Shown here: positions 17,185-23,866 of the stretch, in pieces | Layout of the letters: the number at the start of each line of letters is the position of its first letter | How positions within the stretch are numbered: the stretch's first letter is position 1 | From: an uncultured Desulfobacter sp. | GTDB taxonomy: Bacteria > Desulfobacterota > Desulfobacteria > Desulfobacterales > Desulfobacteraceae | Assembly (NCBI RefSeq): GCF_963665355.1 | Contig: NZ_OY762229.1 | Location: 5,479,666 to 5,543,665 of the forward strand | Length of the DNA stretch: 64,000 bases | Direction of reading: 5' to 3' | Program-made: the position numbers and the translations under genes | Notes under the pieces: model-generated | Database searches by the model: none | Seen by the model: only the letters and a program-made list of their open reading frames with translations | What the model was told of the DNA's origin: nothing

Positions 17185-17814
17185 ATGATACATGGAAAAT
17201 ATTTTATAAGCCTGCCCTGCCTGATGATCTTTGCTCTGCTTTTTAACGGTACGGCCCTTGCGCACAAGGTCACTGTGTTTGCCTGGGTGGAAGGAAACAC
17301 TGTTCTGGGAGAAAGTAAATTCAGCGGAGGAAAAAAGGCCCAGAAAGCGGAAATCATTGTCTGGGATTTAGAAGGAAAAGAACTTCTGCGTACCAAAACC
17401 AATGAAAAAGGAGAATTCTCATTCCCCCTCCCCGGAAAAACGGCCATGCGTATAGAATTGATTGCCGGAATGGGGCATAAGGCGGAATGGATTATTCCCC
17501 TTGAAGATATTGATGACACCGCCTTGGCTGCCCCCTCCGGAGATACCGTGAAACCTGTTCCGGAACCCGAAGAAAAAACAGATCCAGGACAGATGACACC
17601 GACAGCTGCGTCCATTGACCCGGCCCAGCTTGAAGCTATCGTTGAGAAGGCCGTAACCAGGGCATTAAATCAAAAAATCACTCCGCTGACCAAAATGGTT
17701 GCGGATCTGGAGCAGAAAGGTCCGTCCATAAATGAAATTATCGGCGGCATCGGCTACATATTCGGCCTGATGGGTGTGGCCATGTACTTTTCATCCCGCA
17801 AGAAGAAATCGTAA
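17185..17814 (+). CDS. NikL/CbiL-like membrane-anchored component of Ni/Co transporter
   Basis: A 209-residue protein with a signal peptide ending ALA, a mature N-terminus HKVTVFAWVEGNTV, a carboxypeptidase-regulatory-like beta domain (to about residue 110), a Pro/Glu linker, a helical stretch (QLEAIVEKAVTRALNQ) and one C-terminal membrane helix (IIGGIGYIFGLMGVAMYF) with a basic tail. This is the layout of NikL/CbiL-type accessory proteins of nickel/cobalt ECF systems, which stand in for CbiN/NikN. As in the NikK-like protein, a histidine becomes N-terminal after cleavage. It lies between cbiM and cbiQ. Confidence 0.8.
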   Translation: MIHGKYFISLPCLMIFALLFNGTALAHKVTVFAWVEGNTVLGESKFSGGKKAQKAEIIVWDLEGKELLRTKTNEKGEFSFPLPGKTAMRIELIAGMGHKAEWIIPLEDIDDTALAAPSGDTVKPVPEPEEKTDPGQMTPTAASIDPAQLEAIVEKAVTRALNQKITPLTKMVADLEQKGPSINEIIGGIGYIFGLMGVAMYFSSRKKKS

Positions 17815-17826
17815 ACAGCACCCCCC

Positions 17827-18579
17827 ATGATTGAAGAGACCTTTGCTTCGGGCCGTTCATTTATTCACAAAACAGATCCCCGGTGCAGGGTGGTGGCCGC
17901 CATCCTGCTCTGCTTTGTCATTGCCCTGGGCCGGAAAATACCCATGCTCTGGGCAGGATTTGGATTGTCCATAATACTGGTGATGTGGGCCCGCCTGAAC
18001 CTTGTGGATGTGTTCAAACGCCTGTTGGCCATCTGGTTTTTTCTGCTGTTTTTATGGGCTATTCTGCCCTTTACCTGCCAGGGGGAGGTAATATGGCGAA
18101 TGGGAAAACTTGGCATCACCAGACAGGGCATAGACCTGTGCACAGCCATCACAATTAAATCCAATGCTGTTCTGCTGGTGTTTATCGCCCTGATTACCAC
18201 CATGGATTTCAGCACCCTGGGCTATGCCTTGAATTTTTTCAATGCCCCGAAAAAGCTTGTACACCTGCTGCTGTTAACCTACCGGTATATTTTTGTCATT
18301 GAAGAGGAGCACCGGCGCCTGGTCCGGGCGGCAAAACTGCGTTGCTTTCAACCCGGCACCAATATGCACACCTACAGGACCTATGCCTATCTTTGCGGCA
18401 TGCTCTTTGTCCGGGCATCGGCCAGGGCCCAACGGGTTTACAATGCCATGAAATGCAGGGGATTTTCGGGCAGATTTATATGCCTGCATGAATTTGCCAT
18501 TTCCCGGGCAGACAAAATCTGGACCCTGGCGATACTGACAGCTGCAGCCTGTCTATTTTTTATGGAGACAACTCTATGA
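17827..18579 (+). CDS. cbiQ: CbiQ/NikQ, ECF transporter transmembrane (T) subunit
   Basis: CbiQ couples ATP hydrolysis by CbiO to the substrate-binding subunit. The 250-residue protein has hydrophobic segments of the EcfT type and two cytoplasmic arginine motifs, VRAAKLRCF near residue 160 and NAMKCRGFSG near 206, matching the paired Ala-Arg-Gly coupling helices known in this family, with Lys/Cys substitutions. No strong Shine-Dalgarno is visible before the ATG; translation may depend on the preceding gene 12 bp upstream. Its stop overlaps the cbiO start by four bases (ATGA). Confidence 0.92.
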   Translation: MIEETFASGRSFIHKTDPRCRVVAAILLCFVIALGRKIPMLWAGFGLSIILVMWARLNLVDVFKRLLAIWFFLLFLWAILPFTCQGEVIWRMGKLGITRQGIDLCTAITIKSNAVLLVFIALITTMDFSTLGYALNFFNAPKKLVHLLLLTYRYIFVIEEEHRRLVRAAKLRCFQPGTNMHTYRTYAYLCGMLFVRASARAQRVYNAMKCRGFSGRFICLHEFAISRADKIWTLAILTAAACLFFMETTL

Positions 18580-19289
18580 CGTTATCTACGGCCATCCTGC
18601 GCCTTGAGAACATCAGCTTCAGCTACCCGGGCCAGGGCCGGGTGTTAAACGATCTGAGCCTTGAAGTCAACAAAGGGGACCGCATCGGTTTAATCGGTCC
18701 CAACGGCAGCGGAAAAACCACCCTGTTTCATATTATCATGGGATTGCTAGCCCCGACTTCAGGCACCATTGAATTTTTCGGCACCCCTGTCAAATCACAA
18801 AAAGATTTCAAAGACATTTACAAAAAAGTAGGTTTTCTGTTCCAGGATGCCGATGACCAGCTGTTCAGCCCCACGGTTCTGGAAGATGTGGCTTTTGGGC
18901 CGCTCAATCTGGGCAAATCCAAAGCCGAAGCCCGGATTATCGCGCAAACCACCCTGGAACGCTTAGGTATAGCTCACTTTGAAAACAGAATCACCCACAA
19001 ACTGTCCGGCGGGGAAAAACGGCTGGTGGCCCTGGCCACGGTGCTTTCCATGGAACCGGAACTGCTGCTTCTTGACGAACCCAGCACAGGCCTTGATGAA
19101 AGAACCAAAGCCGTTCTGGTCAAGGTATTGAACGACCTTGACCTTTCCTACATCCTGATCTCCCATGAAAGTGATTTTATGTCACAGGCGTCTGACACCA
19201 TGTTTATGATGGAAAACGGGCAGTTACTAAAAGATGTTCATATCCATCAGTATATCCACAAGCATCCCAACCCCGGACAGCGCCATTGA
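18576..19289 (+). CDS. cbiO: CbiO/NikO, ECF transporter ATPase
   Basis: The ABC ATPase of the Ni/Co importer. In 237 residues it shows Walker A GPNGSGKTT near residue 40, a Q-loop in LFQDADDQLF near 93, signature LSGGEKRLVALA near 142, Walker B ELLLLDEPSTGLD near 160, and an H-loop at ISHE near 195. The Q-loop form FQDADDQLF is typical of energy-coupling-factor ATPases. The ATGA overlap with cbiQ shows coupled translation. It ends the operon; GCGAC-N9-GTCGC just after the stop is a weak hairpin. Confidence 0.95.
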   Translation: MTLSTAILRLENISFSYPGQGRVLNDLSLEVNKGDRIGLIGPNGSGKTTLFHIIMGLLAPTSGTIEFFGTPVKSQKDFKDIYKKVGFLFQDADDQLFSPTVLEDVAFGPLNLGKSKAEARIIAQTTLERLGIAHFENRITHKLSGGEKRLVALATVLSMEPELLLLDEPSTGLDERTKAVLVKVLNDLDLSYILISHESDFMSQASDTMFMMENGQLLKDVHIHQYIHKHPNPGQRH

Positions 19290-19346
19290 GCGACCATTGA
19301 TTTGTCGCCTGCTTTGGATGCAAAAAATGTAACCGGATTAAACTGA

Positions 19347-19466
19347 ATTATAACCACAGGCTACAAAAGCGGAGCTGAACAGTGGGCAGAATGGGGCGTG
19401 AGACATAAAATAGTCTAAGACATCAAGGATGGTGTCGAATTTGCATTAACCAAATCTGCAAAATAA
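19347..19466 (+). pseudogene. Possible decayed protein C-terminus
   Basis: One plus-strand frame reads TTGYKSGAEQWAEWGVRHKIV, a TAA, then DIKDGVEFALTKSAK and a stop. The composition looks protein-like on both sides of the in-frame stop, as in a nonsense-broken gene end, but I do not recognise the family and no start is present. The rest of 19290-19582 shows nothing recognisable. Confidence 0.25.
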
Positions 19467-19582
19467 ACAATTGCAGCGGCAGATAAACAGAAAATTCCAT
19501 GGGGTTTATAAGTCCGGTCATTTCTTTCTTTTTGATCTGTCCGGATTTCTATTGATTCGTATTTTTGAGCAGGATGGTGGCA

Positions 19583-19783
19583 ATGAAAAAAGATTTCATT
19601 ATAATTCTAACGTTACTGTTCCTTGCAGTTCTGGGGATTTATGTGTCATGTACTGGTACAGAGACAGGCAAAAGAGTAAAAAAAATGAACGAAACGACAT
19701 TAACTACACCTGCCGGGGATACAGCAAATGCGGTCGTGTCAACGACCATCAATGGCGAAACGGCGGCAATGACAATGAACTGA
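19583..19783 (+). CDS. Small putative lipoprotein or membrane-anchored peptide
   Basis: A 66-residue frame starting MKKDFIIILTLLFLAVLGIYVSC: two lysines, a hydrophobic run and a cysteine after YVS, which resembles but does not perfectly match a lipobox. The rest is Thr/Ala-rich (TLTTPAGDTANAVVSTTING). GGATGG lies upstream of the ATG. It precedes the J-domain gene by 56 bp and could share its transcript. Overlapping longer frames lack these features. Function unknown. Confidence 0.45.
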   Translation: MKKDFIIILTLLFLAVLGIYVSCTGTETGKRVKKMNETTLTTPAGDTANAVVSTTINGETAAMTMN

Positions 19784-19839
19784 CTGAAGTGGAAACACCT
19801 TTTACTCTAAAAGCCCCTATATAGTTAACGAAAACAAAA

Positions 19840-20403
19840 ATGAACAATACAAATTTTGAAGATTACTACGAAGATCTCCAGGTCAGCCCCAATGCGGATA
19901 TGGCCACCATTGATCGGGTATACCGCCTCCTGGCCAAGCAATACCATCCGGACAACATAGCCACGGGCAATCTTGAACGGTTCCAGGTTCTGACCACTGC
20001 CCACAGAATATTATCAGATCCTGAAAAAAGAGCAGCCTATGACGTCTCCTACGAAGAAAACCGATCCGGGCGCTGGCAGAACTTTTTCCAGGCAATCCCC
20101 GAAGGAAAACTGGAGGCAGATGACTACCGGCGGAATCATTTGCTGTCGGTGCTCTATGTCAGATGCCGGGAAAACCCCAGGGACCCTGGGGTTGGGCTCT
20201 GGCGCCTGGAACAGATACTGGGGTGGCCTGAAAACCTGATGGAGTTTCACTGCTGGTATCTTAAGGAAAAAGGATATATGGTCAGGAACGACAGCGGCGG
20301 GCTGGCCATCACCGCAAGTGGCGAGGATAAGATAGAGAAAGAGGGACTGGCCTTTGGCAAAGATCGACTTCTCCCTGAAACTACGGGGAACGTAAATAGG
20401 TGA
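19840..20403 (+). CDS. J-domain protein (DnaJ-like, class III)
   Basis: A 187-residue protein with an N-terminal J domain (about residues 6-70): EDYYEDLQVSPNAD, helix II VYRLLAKQYHPDN with the essential HPD, and AHRILSDPEKRAAYD. No Gly/Phe region or zinc fingers follow, so it is a class III J protein that would stimulate one specific Hsp70. The C-terminal part (about 90-165) contains LLSVLYVRCRENPRDPGVGLWRLEQILGWP and looks like a helical or winged-helix module of unknown role. Two atypical Hsp70 genes lie 3.5-8 kb downstream on the opposite strand and are candidate partners; that pairing is inferred from proximity. Confidence 0.85.
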   Translation: MNNTNFEDYYEDLQVSPNADMATIDRVYRLLAKQYHPDNIATGNLERFQVLTTAHRILSDPEKRAAYDVSYEENRSGRWQNFFQAIPEGKLEADDYRRNHLLSVLYVRCRENPRDPGVGLWRLEQILGWPENLMEFHCWYLKEKGYMVRNDSGGLAITASGEDKIEKEGLAFGKDRLLPETTGNVNR

Positions 20404-20468
20404 ACAGGATTCAAACCAACGAGGCACCCCGGAAATGTTCGATCATATGAATAATGTGAAGGGCTGGG

Positions 20469-20711
20469 ATGTACTGTGTTGTATTTGCCTCGGTGATTAG
20501 ATCCACGCTTGCCAAACGGTCAGGCGTGACGGAAGCATCTCTAAAACGATTTGAGCAAACAGGGAAAGTGTCTTTGGAAAACCTTTTGAAAATCATGCAT
20601 GCCCTGGGCCGTATTCACGAAATCAATTTGCTTTTGGAGCCGCCTGAAGCTCGGTCATTGAACGATCTACGGACCAGAGAACAGAAGCCTCCCCAAAGGG
20701 GCCTGATTTGA
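20469..20711 (+). pseudogene. HipB-like antitoxin fragment, N-terminus lost
   Basis: From about 20508 the translation reads TLAKRSGVTEASLKRFEQTGKVSLENLLKIMHALGRI, the second half of an XRE/Cro helix-turn-helix as found in HipB-type antitoxins, followed by the linker NLLLEPPEARSLNDLR. The first helices of the domain are missing; upstream sequence in the same frame is unrelated. The matching hipA toxin lies nearly 2 kb downstream and is also short at its N-terminus, so the original operon appears split. The fragment can still be read from an ATG at 20469 but would lack part of its DNA-binding fold. Confidence 0.7.
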
Positions 20712-20857
20712 AAGAGTTAAACGTATTCCTGCGTTTTGATGATAGATATCCACCCTCAAATTTAAACGGCCACCCGCAAATTAAAGAAACGCCCCGGTTA
20801 AGACCCGGCCGCCGGTGAGCATAATTCGTCAGTATTCACCGTCATAGACCGAAAATG

Positions 20858-21414
20858 GGCACAACGGTCTGAATCATATCCAGTGACTTTTGGGGCGCCT
20901 TCATCTGCCCAAGCCATGGAATCACTGTTTGAACTGTTTCCGGGGAAATATCGCGGATTCGGTCCCCGGTTTTCCTCAGAATTTGGGCCAGTGCCACAGC
21001 CATTTGATCTTTGGGCTCCCACCGGATCTTCATCACTCTATTTGTCCACTTCTCCACCTCGTTGGCCGGAATAACCTTGTCCACAGAGCCATAAAGAAGC
21101 TCTCTGGCACCAATTCTGGACAAGGCCCAGAACATCTGATGGGGGGTTTTGCCCGGTTTCAACTGGGGTATCAGCTTCTTTGCCAAAGCCGACTTTGTCC
21201 TTTACCAGAAGACGCTCCATATTAACGGCAGCCATCCACGTTTCCGTCATCTCCTGCCGGGCACTTTTTTTACAATTTGGGCATTCGCGCTTCATCAAAG
21301 GCATCACCAAAGCCCTGCCTCATACAGAATCCAGTCAGATTCAACCATCAAATTTCATGCTCCGGCTGTTCTGCCGCCATTGGGCATTTTCAATCAGATG
21401 ATCTGCCACTGCTG
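20858..21414 (-). pseudogene. Decayed duplicate of the 3' part of the DUF3731-Hsp70 gene
   Basis: This stretch is nearly identical to about 23949-24664 inside the Hsp70/DUF3731 gene and has the same orientation. Relative to that copy it lacks 170 bp (corresponding to 24368-24537), with a two-base AC microhomology at the junction near 21273, and has at least one single-base deletion in the GGGGCAC run. Both shift the frame, so only pieces of the C-terminal sequence (for example WALSRIGARELLYGSVDKV) stay readable. It lies between the hipB fragment and the DUF4143 ATPase. Confidence 0.9.
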
Positions 21415-21462
21415 ACCGATGAATGCGTAAGACCGAGCAGTGCTCCGATCTTCCCTTAATTG

Positions 21463-22605
21463 TTAAATTTCCAAAGCAGCCGGAGGGCAGACATAAACGC
21501 CTTTTTTGATCTCATAGGATTCATCAACAGGAGCAACAACCCATGCTGATTTAGGATTTATTGCATCAACCAACTCATAAAAACCCCGGGAAGGTTTCGG
21601 GGCTTTAGAAAGTTTGCATTCAAAAAGATGTTGTTGACCTGCTCTATCCAAAATGAGATCTATTTCAGCGCCATTGGATGTTCTTACAAAAGAAGGCCTC
21701 CAGCGATCATATTCCGTGATAATATTTTCAATGACGAAGCCCTCCCAGGACGCTCCGGATATCGGATTCGACAGTAAAGAATCGTACTGCTCAATATCAA
21801 GTAACGCATGAAGAATTCCACTATCCCGCAAATAGACTTTTGGGGATTTAATCAATCTCTTTTTTAAATTTGTTTCTGCCGGGGGCAACAAACGAACCAT
21901 ATAGGTCTGCTCCAGAATTGCCAAATATTTTTTTAAAGTCGGAATCGATAAATCAGCTGCTGCTGCCAGTTTATGATAATTTACAGTTTGACCGTGATAA
22001 TGTGCCAGGAGCAGCCATAGACGCTCAATTACAGGGACTGGAATATTGAATCCTAAATTTGGAATATCACGTTCCATGAATGTTCGAATAAAATCAAGAC
22101 GCCAGTCAAAACTATTCATATCATTAGCGGCAAGAATACTTTCTGGAAAACCACCCCTGAGCCAAATATCCGGCCAATCTGATGAGTCAGCAACTTCTTT
22201 AACTGTAAACGGTGTCAAATCAATATAAGCGATGCGTCCTGCAAGTGATTCTGTTGATTGCTTGATCAAGTCCCGGGAAGCTGATCCTAAAATTAAAAAT
22301 CTGCCCGGTCTTCTATCTTTATCTATTTCTGAACGAAGAACAGAAAAGAATTCTGGAAGAAGTTGAATCTCGTCAAGGCAAATGAGCTTATCTCTATAGC
22401 GGTCAAAAAAAAGTTCCGGTTCTGACAATTTGTTCCGGTCAACCCGGTCTTGTAAGTCGAGATAAATTGAGGGTGTGTCTTTGAGAAGCATTTTAGCAGT
22501 TGTTGATTTGCCGGATTGCCTGGGACCAAGAATGGCCACAGCAGGCGAACGAGAAAGCGCACTGTGTAATTTATTTTCTTTTTCTCTTTGAATGTAACCA
22601 TGCAT
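21463..22605 (-). CDS. AAA_14 / DUF4143 ATPase
   Basis: A 380-residue P-loop protein with an N-terminal AAA_14 domain and a C-terminal DUF4143 domain. Visible motifs are Walker A GPRQSGKST near residue 27, Walker B LICLDEIQLL near 75, and sensor-like RFLILGSASRDL near 101. The DUF4143 part includes LRDSGILHALLDIE near 255, WEGFVIENII near 286 and the PD-(D/E)XK-like segment NGAEIDLIL...HLFECKLSK near 309-333. The family is widespread and poorly characterised. GGAG lies 8 bases before the ATG. It is divergent from hipA across 49 bp and sits in the segment separating hipB and hipA remains. Confidence 0.88.
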   Translation of the reverse strand: MHGYIQREKENKLHSALSRSPAVAILGPRQSGKSTTAKMLLKDTPSIYLDLQDRVDRNKLSEPELFFDRYRDKLICLDEIQLLPEFFSVLRSEIDKDRRPGRFLILGSASRDLIKQSTESLAGRIAYIDLTPFTVKEVADSSDWPDIWLRGGFPESILAANDMNSFDWRLDFIRTFMERDIPNLGFNIPVPVIERLWLLLAHYHGQTVNYHKLAAAADLSIPTLKKYLAILEQTYMVRLLPPAETNLKKRLIKSPKVYLRDSGILHALLDIEQYDSLLSNPISGASWEGFVIENIITEYDRWRPSFVRTSNGAEIDLILDRAGQQHLFECKLSKAPKPSRGFYELVDAINPKSAWVVAPVDESYEIKKGVYVCPPAALEI

Positions 22606-22654
22606 ATAAAGAACTCCATTTCATGATTTACATGCTTAATACAATAATAATGAA

Positions 22655-23863
22655 ATGTCAAACGACTGCCTGATCACCTATTTTCACACCATGCCTTTTA
22701 AATCACCCACGATTGATTTCAAGAGCATACTTCAATTTTTAAGGATGCCCTTGTGGTTGTCTCCCTACAAACTCCCCCCTGAACCAGGCCTGCACGAACA
22801 TACTGACCGCGGCTTCGGTCCCATATTCGGTTTGTTTGATGACTCTCTTCCGGAGGGGTGGGGGCTCTTGCTCATGGACCGCTTTTTTAGACAACAGGGA
22901 TTTGATATCGAACAGCTCACGGTCTTAGACCGCCTCACTTTTCTTGGGAATACCACAATGGGTGCCCTTGTTTATGAACCCGCCACCGGGCCTGAGCGGT
23001 TTACAGATCTCATCAATCTTAAAAAATTATCCGATCAATCAAGGCAAATCCTTGAAGGCCGCTGTGTCGATGTCCTGCCGGAACTGATCCGAACCGGTGG
23101 TAGCCCGGGCGGGGCAAAGCCCAAGGTCCTGATTGGTGTTAACTCGGATACCATTATCGCGGGAGAAGAGGATTTATCCCAAGGTTTTGAACACTGGATC
23201 GTAAAATTTCCTTCCCAAAAAGATTTTCCGGATGCCGGAGCAGTTGAGTATGCTTACTCGCTGATGGCCCAGAATGCCGGTATCCAAATGCCGGAAACCC
23301 GTCTTTTTGAAGCAAACGTTCAGGAGCGATTTTTCGGAATCAAACGCTTTGACCGGCAATTCAACCAAAGATTTCATGTCCACACCTTCGGCAATGTGAT
23401 CCATTCCAATTTTCGAATCCCGGAATGTGACTATGAAACACTCCTTAAAGTGACCCTGGATTTGACCAAAAACCATGAAGACGTTAAACGTATTTTCCGA
23501 CAAATGGTTTTCAATGTTCTGGCCAACAATCGAGACGATCATGTCAAAAATTTTGCATTCATGATAAACGAATTCAGGGAATGGACGCTTACACCGGCTT
23601 ATGATCTGGTGTATTCCACGGGCCCCGGAGGAGAACACTCCATGACACTTTCCGGCGAAGGCCGCTCCCCGGGGAAAAATGAAATAAACAAATTAGGCGG
23701 TATGATCGGCATAGCCCGAAAAGAAATCAATGGAATCGTCAATCAGGTAGCTAACGCTGTGGGCAACTGGCCGCAGTTTGCCGGACAGGCAAAAGTATTG
23801 AATCAGACCAGGGATTATATTCAGGAAAGAATTGACCGGAACATGAATTGCGCAGGCGTATAG
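22655..23863 (+). CDS. HipA-like Ser/Thr kinase toxin, N-terminally truncated
   Basis: HipA toxins phosphorylate targets such as glutamyl-tRNA synthetase and are neutralised by HipB. The 402-residue frame keeps the kinase core: LFDDSLPEGWGLLLMDR near residue 52, a glycine-rich SPGGAKPK loop near 148, FGIKRFDR near 227, catalytic NNRDDHVKNF near 290 and YDLVYS near 312. The segment before about residue 28 (MPLWLSPYKLPP) does not resemble the usual N-subdomain and no Shine-Dalgarno is visible, so about 40 residues may have been replaced. Its stop lies 3 bp from the convergent Hsp70 stop. Whether it is active, and what restrains it with hipB broken, is unknown. Confidence 0.85.
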   Translation: MSNDCLITYFHTMPFKSPTIDFKSILQFLRMPLWLSPYKLPPEPGLHEHTDRGFGPIFGLFDDSLPEGWGLLLMDRFFRQQGFDIEQLTVLDRLTFLGNTTMGALVYEPATGPERFTDLINLKKLSDQSRQILEGRCVDVLPELIRTGGSPGGAKPKVLIGVNSDTIIAGEEDLSQGFEHWIVKFPSQKDFPDAGAVEYAYSLMAQNAGIQMPETRLFEANVQERFFGIKRFDRQFNQRFHVHTFGNVIHSNFRIPECDYETLLKVTLDLTKNHEDVKRIFRQMVFNVLANNRDDHVKNFAFMINEFREWTLTPAYDLVYSTGPGGEHSMTLSGEGRSPGKNEINKLGGMIGIARKEINGIVNQVANAVGNWPQFAGQAKVLNQTRDYIQERIDRNMNCAGV

Positions 23864-23866
23864 ATG

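Noticed and set aside
20404-20440. tRNA-like 3' end (attachment site) near the hipB fragment
   Set aside because: The T-loop-like string on the minus strand lacks a proper 5-bp T stem and no anticodon arm could be placed.
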